Below are positions 12,180 to 21,204 of a stretch of 64,000 bases of DNA, piece after piece. This stretch comes from Tubiluchus corallicola (lineage: Eukaryota; Priapulida; Priapulimorpha; Priapulimorphida; Tubiluchidae): assembly GCA_030141605.1 (NCBI GenBank), contig JAQGDQ010000001.1:1646501-1710500 (forward strand). The letters run 5' to 3'. Numbering within the stretch: the stretch's first letter is position 1; each line of letters begins with the position of its first letter. The notes beneath the pieces are model-generated. The model saw only the letters and a list, made by a program, of their open reading frames with translations, ran no database searches and was not told the origin of the DNA. Position numbers and translations under genes: made by a program.

Positions 12180-13600
12180 TTGCGATGAAATCGGAATTTG
12201 TAAAGTTTTAACTCCCGTGACCTTGAGTCAGGAGTTAGTCAATCTTGGGTTAACCTACACCGTTCAATTTGTCTTGCCAAGACCTTTCATTTGATACACT
12301 ACAAGCCACTGTTCCCAACAATGTTTGTGACCGATCTCCCTCCCCATTTTCAGATTTTGGCCACCACAGAAAAATTCCTTACATCCCAATAATTTATATT
12401 TAGCCATGTCTAAAAACTCAACACCACCTGGCCGTATCCCAGAAACTGAGACCCTAATTCAAAAATTGTAGGAAGAGATAGTGCTTCATCAAAAACTGAT
12501 AGCTGTCTATATACTGACCTTGACCCTTGATCCAATGTTATCGTGCAGTAGTTCATTGTCAGAGCCCAGATCCTGGGCACCTGCTCTGCAAGTTTCGTTA
12601 CACCAGCTTGTTTGTTTTTCTTGTTATTGACAATACTCTATTTTGGCATTTTTGCCCCTGTCACGTGACCTCACCACGCCCACTTTTTGAAAAATATTTC
12701 ACGCGCATCTATCCTTACGTGGCTAACCATATATGCAAAAATATTAGCCTTAGTCCAAAACGATAAGACGAATTGAGTGAAAAAGCCATTTTCCCTAATT
12801 TTCACATCTTAATTGCTATCGCTGTGACCCAGAGCTCAACATTTTGGTCACTATTAATTTCTGTGCCAATTTGTGAGGACCTGCCTCGGGTATCAGCACA
12901 GCCAGTTTCGTGATCTTACCTTTTTGGAGTTATTTACATGATTTGATTTTAACACATTTGTCCGTGTCACGTGACCTAGGCACGCCCGCTTTTTGAAAAA
13001 TATTTCGTGCGCATCTACCCTTATCTGGAAAACCACATACGCAAAAACATGGAGCCTTGCTCTAAAACCGTAAGAGTAATTGAGTGACAAACATATTTGC
13101 CCTAATTTTCACATCTTGGCTCCTATCGCTGTGACCTAGAGCTCACCATTCTTACAGCATGCCGGAGTATACTATAGTACACCTGCCTTACAGCTTTTGT
13201 GATTCTAGATCTTGTACTTCCAAATACTTAATGCATGTCTACACAACTACCTGTGCGTGCATAAATATTGACACGCAGCCCAATAGTGTTAGAAAAGTTG
13301 AGTGACAACGTCGTTTGTCCTAATTTTCACATTTTGGCTCCCATCTTGAGCCCTTATCGAATCCCAGCCTTTTTAAATTCTATTTGGACATCTACCCCAC
13401 AATGCCTAAATGCCTGCAAAAAGTGAATTTACCTCAAAGTCATAGGAGTAATACTGTCATTGACCTTTTGATTCGAGGTCACATGTCACCACACCATTGT
13501 CTAAGCACCTATCCCAGGTGTCTATCCTGCAAGTTTAGTGACTCTAGGGATGGGCTTTTCAGTAGTTATTCTTATTCAGTATCATAGCGAAGATAAAAAA
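12180..13600. repeat. Degenerate tandem array with units of about 306 and 220 bp
   Basis: The block TCACGTGACCT..CACGCCC.CTTTTTGAAAAATATTTC occurs at 12661 and 12967 (spacing 306). The linked block CCCTAATTTTCACATCTT occurs at 12793 and 13100, with a diverged third copy near 13318. Between them recur phrases like CACCTGC......AAGTTT.GTGA.TCTA. The units carry no open frame of interest. It looks like an old satellite-like array or a decayed internally repetitive element. Confidence 0.65.
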
Positions 13601-13855
13601 TAATTGGAAAAAATTGCAGACTCTTTAATCACATTCTGTTTGAAACATGCGTCCGAGTATGGCTACGAACAAGAAACATGGGTATGCATAGAAGCCCGAT
13701 TTAAGACAAAAGAGATTTGAAAGAATGATTCCAGTTTTTTTTATTCGTTCATTTTATGATAGGCCTAACATTTCTCTGAGCCGCCGCCTGACTACTCGCG
13801 ACTACTCACAAATAACCAACAGGCAGCATTTTTTGTACAAAAATTACACTACAGT

Positions 13856-14242
13856 ATATTTATACTGTATAAATATGTTGTACATGTAATGAGAAACAAC
13901 TACCCTTGTAATTAGTTAAGAAAAGCATCTCGAGAATAAAGACCCCACTAATCATCTTCATTTCCGAAGATTTGTCTCTGAACCTGTTCCCAGTCTGGTC
14001 TATTCTCGCCGTTATCAAATTCCCTGTGAAGAAGTACCACGATACCGGCCAACCACGAACTAGGATTAGAAATATCCAAAATGCAAACTATGTTCACATA
14101 CAAATTTAACATCTCAACACTCACGTACAAACACAATATAATTTTATGTACATACTTGTATTTAAGAAACTATAACTACCGTTACCATGCACGTAATAAT
14201 AAAATTTTTAACACTTGTTACGTAATTTATGTTTACTTAATC
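13856..14242. repeat. 387-bp tandem duplication, unit 1
   Basis: From ATATTTATACTGTATAAATA to ACTTAATC, this unit is repeated immediately at 14243-14629. I found no differences reading both units side by side. 387 is a multiple of three. The unit holds a possible - strand terminal exon. Confidence 0.95.
13948..14059 (-). CDS. Possible 3'-terminal exon of an unidentified gene, copy in duplication unit 1
   Basis: On the - strand a good acceptor (ATATTTCTAATCCTAG, with a branch-point-like CTAAT) precedes an open stretch ending in TAG at 13948-13950. It would encode SWLAGIVVLLHREFDNG, then ENRPDWEQVQRQIFGNEDD. The balanced composition and acidic tail look protein-like. I could not find the upstream exons or recognise the protein. 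It could also be the last exon of a pseudogene or chance. Confidence 0.35.
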
Positions 14243-14629
14243 ATATTTATACTGTATAAATATGTTGTACATGTAATGAGAAACAACTACCCTTGTAATT
14301 AGTTAAGAAAAGCATCTCGAGAATAAAGACCCCACTAATCATCTTCATTTCCGAAGATTTGTCTCTGAACCTGTTCCCAGTCTGGTCTATTCTCGCCGTT
14401 ATCAAATTCCCTGTGAAGAAGTACCACGATACCGGCCAACCACGAACTAGGATTAGAAATATCCAAAATGCAAACTATGTTCACATACAAATTTAACATC
14501 TCAACACTCACGTACAAACACAATATAATTTTATGTACATACTTGTATTTAAGAAACTATAACTACCGTTACCATGCACGTAATAATAAAATTTTTAACA
14601 CTTGTTACGTAATTTATGTTTACTTAATC
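14243..14629. repeat. 387-bp tandem duplication, unit 2
   Basis: Direct, apparently perfect copy of 13856-14242. The right border is where CTTAATC is followed by TAACACAGCTAG instead of ATATTTATAC. Confidence 0.95.
14335..14446 (-). CDS. Possible 3'-terminal exon of an unidentified gene, copy in duplication unit 2
   Basis: Identical to the copy at 13948-14059, including its acceptor and stop. If the gene is real this is the copy nearest to its upstream exons, and a transcript could use either copy with the same protein result. No upstream exon was identified between 14630 and 17472. Confidence 0.35.
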
Positions 14630-14979
14630 TAACACAGCTAGCAAATTGATAGTTAGCCCAATGCTAGCTGTCCCTACGCTTGTGGAGGGAATACTTTAAA
14701 TTTATGCTAAAAAAATAAACTATAGAAAAGAAAGCCAATATGAATTCATTATCGAAAAATTAGTGACCATTTTAACCTGTGAAAAACTGTGGTAAGATTC
14801 TGTTTCTGTGTCAGAAGATGCTCTATATGATAAGTTTTGCGTCGCCTTTACAAATTAAATGTTTTCAAAATTGTTAACTCGTAAAATTATTTCATAATAT
14901 GTATCTCGCCCGCTCCGTGACCTTTGTTTAGGCGTTGACGGGTCACAAGTTAAATTAACGGGTTTAGGTCCGTTTCGCA

Positions 14980-15110
14980 GAACTTTTTTTTCACAAAAAA
15001 AACATTTCTCAGAAAAAAATTTGCCAGAAAATTTTTTTTCCCAGAAAGGCTTGTTTCACAGAAAAAGCATTTCCCAGAAATATTTTTAACAAAAAAAGAA
15101 TCGCGGTTGC
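14980..15110. repeat. Degenerate minisatellite of CAGAAA / TTTCCCAGAAA units
   Basis: Units around CAGAAAAA..TTTCCCAGAAA recur about six times at spacings of roughly 18-24 bases (TTTCTCAGAAA, TTTGCCAGAAA, TTTCCCAGAAA, TTTCACAGAAA, TTTCCCAGAAA). The surroundings are A- and T-rich. Confidence 0.6.
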
Positions 15111-15149
15111 GTGTTTAGCTGCAAGCATCTACTATTTCAGCAGATAAAA

Positions 15150-15246
15150 CCTTCGGTTTCTTTTTTCTCTTTGCTTCTCCTTCTCTCCTTACCCCGTCTC
15201 ATCCTCTCCGCTATCCGTCTTTTCTCTCTCCTCTTTTCTGCTTCTA
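15150..15246. repeat. Polypyrimidine tract of about 95 bases
   Basis: An almost uninterrupted C/T stretch on the + strand containing TTTTTTCTCTTTGC, CTCCTTCTCTCC and TTTTCTCTCTCCTC. Such tracts can adopt non-B structure. No gene can be attached to it. Confidence 0.7.
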
Positions 15247-15932
15247 ATTGTTTATACGGCTTTAACTAAGGATTGTCAGAGTCATTGAAAATGACGCAAT
15301 GTACCGAGTACAGCAGACAGAGTAACACTCAAATTTGTGGCACTTTATAAAAAAAGTTGCCAATGAAGCTCGTCATTTTCAGGCTCAGAGAGCCACATTG
15401 ACGGTGGGATCATAGGTGCAACCTAGAAGAATGCGTGTGCAAGAAAGATGAGAACAGCAGATACGCCAGATTATAGTCACCCCTACAGGTTAAGCGAAAT
15501 CAACAGAAGGCAATTTTGTCAGAGAATTGGGTTCGCTACCTTTATGGATTCAATTGTGTAATAAAAGAGCATAATTGAAATCACAATCTTGACAGACAAG
15601 TTTAAGACCCAAGTCTGTTTAAGAGGCTAGTAGTCTTGTTTTAATTTTTTGCTTTGTAACCAATTTTAGCATTAAATTAGAACTAATTTGCATTGTATCA
15701 TTTGCCATAGTTACCTCAAATCTCATTGATCTAGAAAGGATTTGAAATAAAATTTAACAATCTAGAAAATGAAAACACCAAGCCTTATGTTGAGGTCTAA
15801 ATTTGTCCAATAAATTATGCTCCTTCACAATATTTTTTTGTAGGTTCTTTTATGGCAGGACCAGATCCAAGTTAATTTTCAAAATAATCCTTTGAGATGA
15901 AATATTGAACAGGTACAGGTGTCACAGTCGAT

Positions 15933-16825
15933 GTCCAGTAAAAATGGCACAAACGGAAAAGTGGGTAAAAATGGCATAGGTAAAATGGCACAGGAAAGAA
16001 TGGTATAGAAGGACAAATGGGAAAAATGGCACATATGCTATTTTGATGTAATTGATTTCTACAGTAAAACTAGAATGCACTCAGTAGGAAGCAGAACACT
16101 GCCCAAACCAAACAATCCTAAGCCTTTGAATCAAGAATTTAGCACAAAGATAAACAAGCAAACATACAAAAATGAACATGTATTTGTGCTATATAGACTA
16201 GCAAAAGACTCAGAAATTATTTGTTCATCAAATGGATTTATAATCCATAATGCACGAATGTTCCACATTGTGTTTATCTACCCTTTTCACCATTAATTTG
16301 GCGGTGGTAATAGACTTACAAATGTATACTTATTTCATAGGGCTATATGCATTAACAAGCAAAGGTTATAGACAATATTACACAATTTTACACAAATTTT
16401 CCTCGGAATGGAACTCCGAGGTGGTTACGTGTCCAGGTGGAGATAATAAAAAACTGCTCCCTCTAAGATCTCCATGCAGTATTTCATGAACATCTTTTGT
16501 ATGTGGTGTTTGGTCAAGTTTTGGGAAAAAACAATCCGCGAAAAGATTCCTATTTTGGCACTCTGTTTTCACAGGTTCTTGGAAATCTGTTAGACAGCTT
16601 TTGCATAATAGGCTTACTGTAATCCATAACAGACAAAAATAACCAAACAAAAGTGTTGAAGCATAACTTCCTTAGCAGAAGTAAAAATAACTAAAATAAT
16701 TATGCCCCACTGTGACCCTAACCCCAACAAACTTATTTTACTAAGTGTGCCATTTTTACGTACTTTTGCATTTATGCCTACTTTTCCATTCGAGCCATTT
16801 TACTTACTTTTCCATTTTTACCTAC
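15933..16825. mobile_element. Foldback-like element with inverted minisatellite arms
   Basis: The left arm (15933-16032) is built of units like GTAAAAATGGCACAGG. The right arm (16746-16825) is the same motif inverted (GTGCCATTTTTACGTAC...). The region between has no transposase. Its right 540 bases or so (from about 16219) recur at 51408-51945, which shows that this DNA is mobile or was duplicated. The arms could fold back on each other. The frames read inside it have no recognisable content. Confidence 0.6.
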
Positions 16826-17472
16826 ATTCATCACAGTCACAATCAGATGCATGTACATCCTCCATAAATCAGCGAAATAATTCGGTATAGCAAAGAAAGG
16901 AACTACCCAAAGTGAGATTCCGAAGCAGTCATCCAACTAAGCAGTTGCCAGGTTGGACATTGTTTCATTTCAGTAGCCAATCGCGGTGATTACTCACTAT
17001 GGTGCATACACCAAGATCAAAATGATTCGTTATATAACCGTTACTGACGTTACAAATCAGTTTGGAAAACGAGTCTACAACCAACGTAAGTCCCCCTACC
17101 CAGGGAGTGTATCTTGTTAGTTTCATGACCCTAGCACTGTACCTGACAAACCAATCTAATGGAACTTTCAAATTAAAAACGTTTTTCAAAATAATTAACA
17201 AGACAAGTATGTACTGTAAGTTATATATATGTGTGTGTATAAATAATGAGATTTTTTTATTTACAACTCTTCTTGTAAAGTAGAACAAGTTCAACATTAC
17301 TCACAAAATATTTATCCTGTACAGTATCAAAACAATCAGACTAATGCAGAAGTATTCTTAAATTTCTTTCTTTACTCTGAAACAGAAGAATCTGTACAGT
17401 GTACACCAACAAGCTTCAACTGGTGTTCACTAATGACCAACTATAAGGAATTTAGTTATTCAATATAAAACA

Positions 17473-19162
17473 TCATTTAAATGGACATGAGTAATAGTCT
17501 TCCTCTAGTTCATAAAGAAAGGCAGCCATATCATCTCTAATTGCCATCAATTTATTATCACAGTCTTCCATGGTATCACGGTACAAGTTTGTGTTATGTA
17601 CAATGGCTTCGTTAATAGCAGGAAAGTCATTCAAGATAAGATACTGTTTCAGATCTGACACAAGTTTCATAAGAGATTCTCCAGCACGTACAATATTCGC
17701 TGCTCTAACAGACATCTCGTGTAACTCTTGCTCATTCATAGCAGCCCTAGATACTTGAGTGTGTTCCTCTGTCTGAACAAAATGAAGTAAGGATATCAAT
17801 ATTAGCTCATTGAGAAACGTGAAATAACCCATTTATAAATTATGCATCATTTTAAAAGAGAAAGAGAAATTATTATTATTATTAAAATAACTCTACTTTA
17901 TTCAAAAAATACAGAGTACAATAAAACAAGTTCTCTATTTCTAAGGGTAGAGCTATCCACTTTATATTTAGGAGAGATTATTTTTTAAGCCTTAGAATAT
18001 ATAATGTAAATAACAGAAGAAAAAATACTAACTTACAGACCAAAATTGATTTCAGTTATAAAATGAATTCTACATTTTTTGCTCTTGTTTAAAGGTACAG
18101 TAGATGCCGCTTAATAGACTCACATTGGGACGGAAGTGTTTTGACCTTTCCTATTATCTGAACCTGTTAACCCATGGGTGTAATATTACTGGTATAGAAG
18201 TATGAGTCAGCAGCTTAGTATGCACTGTAAAGGTTTTCAATAAATTTTAGAAATGAAGTAATGCCTAATTCCTTTGTGCAGCTATATGTGAATTAGCCAT
18301 AAATTAAAAAGTATACTTTTCTAAATCACTCTGTCCATCAAACTGTTCATCTACAAAAATTCCTTCAAACTTCTTAATTCTATGCTCTCATTTGCTGTAT
18401 GATATTTACCCTTGTAAGTCACAAGGAATACTGGCTGACTACTGTATCTGCATCTTTGACTGTTAACTGATTAAGCGTGATTTGCAACGAGAGCTTCAAA
18501 AGGAAACCGCTAAACAAGATTAAATGTTTAACTTCCAAAAATTCTTGGGTAACGAGGTTAATTGAAGTGGACGAGCGGGTAACAGATTCAACATATTAGC
18601 GTATTAGCACATCATAAACAAACACGCTTACAAACAAAACGGTACCTAACATGATTGTTTCTACATGTATTATAGTGCACAAAAGCGAAGTAAAGAAGAC
18701 ATAAAAGTAGGAAAGGCTCTTTGGGCACGTACAAATATCCTACTTTAAGTACCTGAAGGAAAAATATTGTGTCAATTATGCGGAGTTATTTGAGTCAATT
18801 ACCGACAGTTTTTATGTACATTTGAATAGAAGTGATTTGTACCTGTTGAGTCTATTAAGCGGTGCCTACTGTATAAGAAATAAACCCAAGTTTTACTCGA
18901 GCCATTACATTATGCAATACAGTCAAACCTCTTTATGCTGCCTACCTTGGGAATGCAAAAAAGTTGGTTTTAAGCAAGTTTGGCATTGTAAAGAGGTACA
19001 TGCCTAGTTGCAGAAACACTTTATTGACAATGATCTTACCTTGGCTAACATGATTATTTCATTAAAGTTATCAAGTATGGATCTGACATCATCCTTTAAC
19101 CGCTTCTGGTAAGACTTTAGTAAGGCATCCTTATTTTGTGTTTGGTTTCGCTGTGCTGCCAT
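17473..19162 (-). CDS. MED22: MED22 (SURF5), Mediator head-module subunit, complete, two exons
   Basis: Exon 1 is 19040-19162, exon 2 is 17473-17772; both junctions are GT..AG and phase 0, giving 140 residues. It starts [20 protein letters not shown] and continues [16 protein letters not shown], which matches the MED22 N-terminus. Exon 2 carries the family hallmark [19 protein letters not shown] followed by [11 protein letters not shown]. It ends [12 protein letters not shown], so it equals the short (140-aa) human isoform and lacks the vertebrate C-terminal tail. The protein is a small helical subunit of the Mediator head module, which bridges activators and RNA polymerase II in the nucleus. 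A - strand AATAAA lies about 210 bases after the stop (17256-17261). The intron holds a complete MITE and part of another. The gene is divergent to RPL7A. Confidence 0.96.
18098..18871. mobile_element. TIR element (MITE) copy 2, in the MED22 intron
   Basis: A 774-bp element between CAGTAGATGCCGCTTAATAG and its near-perfect inverted end (CTATTAAGCGGTGCCTACTG), flanked by TA on both sides. Its body resembles the 3524-4078 copy but is longer. No transposase frame is visible. The ends and TA target suggest a non-autonomous Tc1/mariner- or pogo-type family. Confidence 0.85.
18920..18993. mobile_element. Remnant of a TIR element starting CAGTCAAACCTCTTTAT
   Basis: CAGTCAAACCTCTTTATGCTG resembles pogo/Tigger-type ends and the ends of the element at 26118-26305. 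The right side (ATTGTAAAGAGGTACATG) is a partial inverse of it. The copy is truncated and has no coding potential. Confidence 0.5.
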
Positions 19163-19689
19163 GCTAAAATATCAAGACAAACCAGAATCTTATGAAATAA
19201 TAAATGGTGTTAACAGGTTAATTAAAATTTAATATCACAATCACATCCTGCAAAATCAATATCATAAACATAAAAAAATCACAAAGTACAAAGACGTATC
19301 ACCACCTGACACCTGTTGCTGCTAGTCAAGAAAAAATTATTTACAGTACTGCAAAGGAATGATTTCAAGTTGTAGGTAGATCTTTCTAGTTTAATTTTTC
19401 ACATTTCAAGCAGCTGGTTCTAGTGCTTGTCTTTTGAAGGCGCCTGCTATTGCGAATTTAGAAGCGCCTTTACTGTGCCCTCATTTGTCAAAGTCACACT
19501 CATAAAATGCCAGATCTGTTGACCCTTGGATTACAAGAAAAGTATATCAGCATATTATCCAAAAGGAATAAGTGTTCAAACATAAGTATGGAGATCCATT
19601 GTGTGCTGTGTAAACTTAGAGTAAAAGTAGTCAACGAAATAGAGTGCTATTTAATAGTGAAGTTGGTATAACCCCTAGAAAACATGTTG

Positions 19690-20700
19690 ATGACATATAG
19701 GGACTAGGTGATGAAAATAACATTAGTCAAGTTGTGTCAACCTGTAGAAGACTTAAAAAAGATGACATTTAGTAAATCAAAATCACAATATATGACTGTG
19801 AACAAAGTTAAAGAAACATGCAGAACGGAAAAAAATGAATTGTTTGTAAGAAGTGGTTTTCTAGAAGAAACTTGTCAATATAAATATTTAGGAGACTATG
19901 TTACAGAAAAGGGAGATCATTCTTTGAGCAAAAGTAAAAGAGGAGAAAAAGTAGCATATATGAAGAGAGAATTGATGTAATGAAGTAATGAAAAAGAAGT
20001 TGGAGCGTATGAGAATAAGAATTCTTTTGTTTGAATCAGTAGTGCTACCGTCATTAATACATAATACTGAAGCTTGGAGCAGTGTAAATGAAGCACAGTG
20101 GGATGAAATGGAAAGATGGCAGGAAGAAATGACATGTACAATCTTAAACCAAATGAGTTCTACAAGTTATTGGGACACTATCATGATATTAAGCTTTTGG
20201 CCCATAAGACAAATAAATTCTAAGCAATTAATGTTATTGGGAATGTTGTGCACCTGCGAGGAAGAAAAAGGTATTTTTAGCAATGATGGAAAAGGAAATT
20301 CCTGGAAGTTGGACTGGAAACATAAATGAAACAGCAGAATTGTATGAAATAGATATAAATGGGAGAGATTAAAAGTAACTATATGTAAATATCTGGAGTA
20401 CGCTGGTAAAGAAAAGTGTCAGGAAATGAAAAAAACTGAGATTTATGGAAAAGGTTACAGGAAAGTGGAATAATCCAGTGGATTATGAAATTAAGTGTAA
20501 CCAAAAAAAAACAGTCTATGAAATAACAGAGTGGAAACTGAATATGATTAAAGTGAAAACAAATTTCAAAAGTAAGTTTAAGAATGATCTGAAATGTCCT
20601 TTGTGTAAAATTCATAATGATACAACGGAACACTTACTAATGTGTGAGAAAGCTGGGTGAAGAAGATATGGAGGTTGATTTAAAAACATTCGAAACAGGA
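19690..20700 (+). pseudogene. Degraded non-LTR retrotransposon (LINE) fragment between MED22 and RPL7A
   Basis: Three broken frames read like the C-terminal half of a LINE reverse transcriptase. 19708-19980 has KYLGDYVTEKGDHS, like the YKYLG.....G motif after the RT core. 19988-20329 has VVLPSLIHNTEAW, like the usual VLP.LLYG.E.W. 20445-20660 has a CPLCKIHNDTTEHLLMC zinc-knuckle-like motif. Stops and frame changes separate them and the catalytic core is missing, so it is inactive. It lies in the space that should hold the promoters of the two flanking divergent genes. Confidence 0.8.
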
Positions 20701-21180
20701 AAATTAGTGATGATAAATACCAGGATAAGTAATGAATGTTAGATAGAAAATGGGTTTAGAAATTTAATATGTCTACACTAGGTTGTGGGTAAAGCGTGTT
20801 AAATGTAGAATTTTTGGCTCGCTATTAAAACTTTCACTTTTCTGCTATCCCTTTAGCCTACTAACGTATTCGTAGTAGAGAAGTCAGTGTGAACCACCAT
20901 ACTAGCATTTCACGAGACTGACTAGAGTCGCCCATCATCAAGCTAGTAAAAATTCAATGTTTGGTAAGTAAATGCACCTAAATAATAAATATCTTCGTAA
21001 ATGAATAAAATAGTTTGAAAAATAAAATGTAGTTATTTCAAGTTTAGCTAGAAATTTTTTAAACACGATAAATTTTCTGCCTTAACAGTTTCGGACAGTA
21101 CAGTACAGTTACTACTGTAGCACATGTTGCGCGATATCTCGCGGTTTACGAGAAGTCGAGTAAGTTGCGTGGCCTATCGG

Positions 21181-21204
21181 CCTTTTTTGGAACCAATAAT
21201 CATG
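21181..21204 (+). promoter_or_regulatory. Probable RPL7A start region: pyrimidine (TOP-like) tract and start codon
   Basis: CCTTTTTT at 21181-21188 looks like the 5'-terminal pyrimidine tract found at transcription starts of ribosomal protein genes. It is followed after 13 bases by ATG at 21202-21204. A TCTCGCG motif (GATATCTCGCGG) lies about 50 bases upstream. An intron directly after the ATG would fit a common layout in this gene class. The donor (GTGATT) is weak, so this assignment is tentative. Confidence 0.5.
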
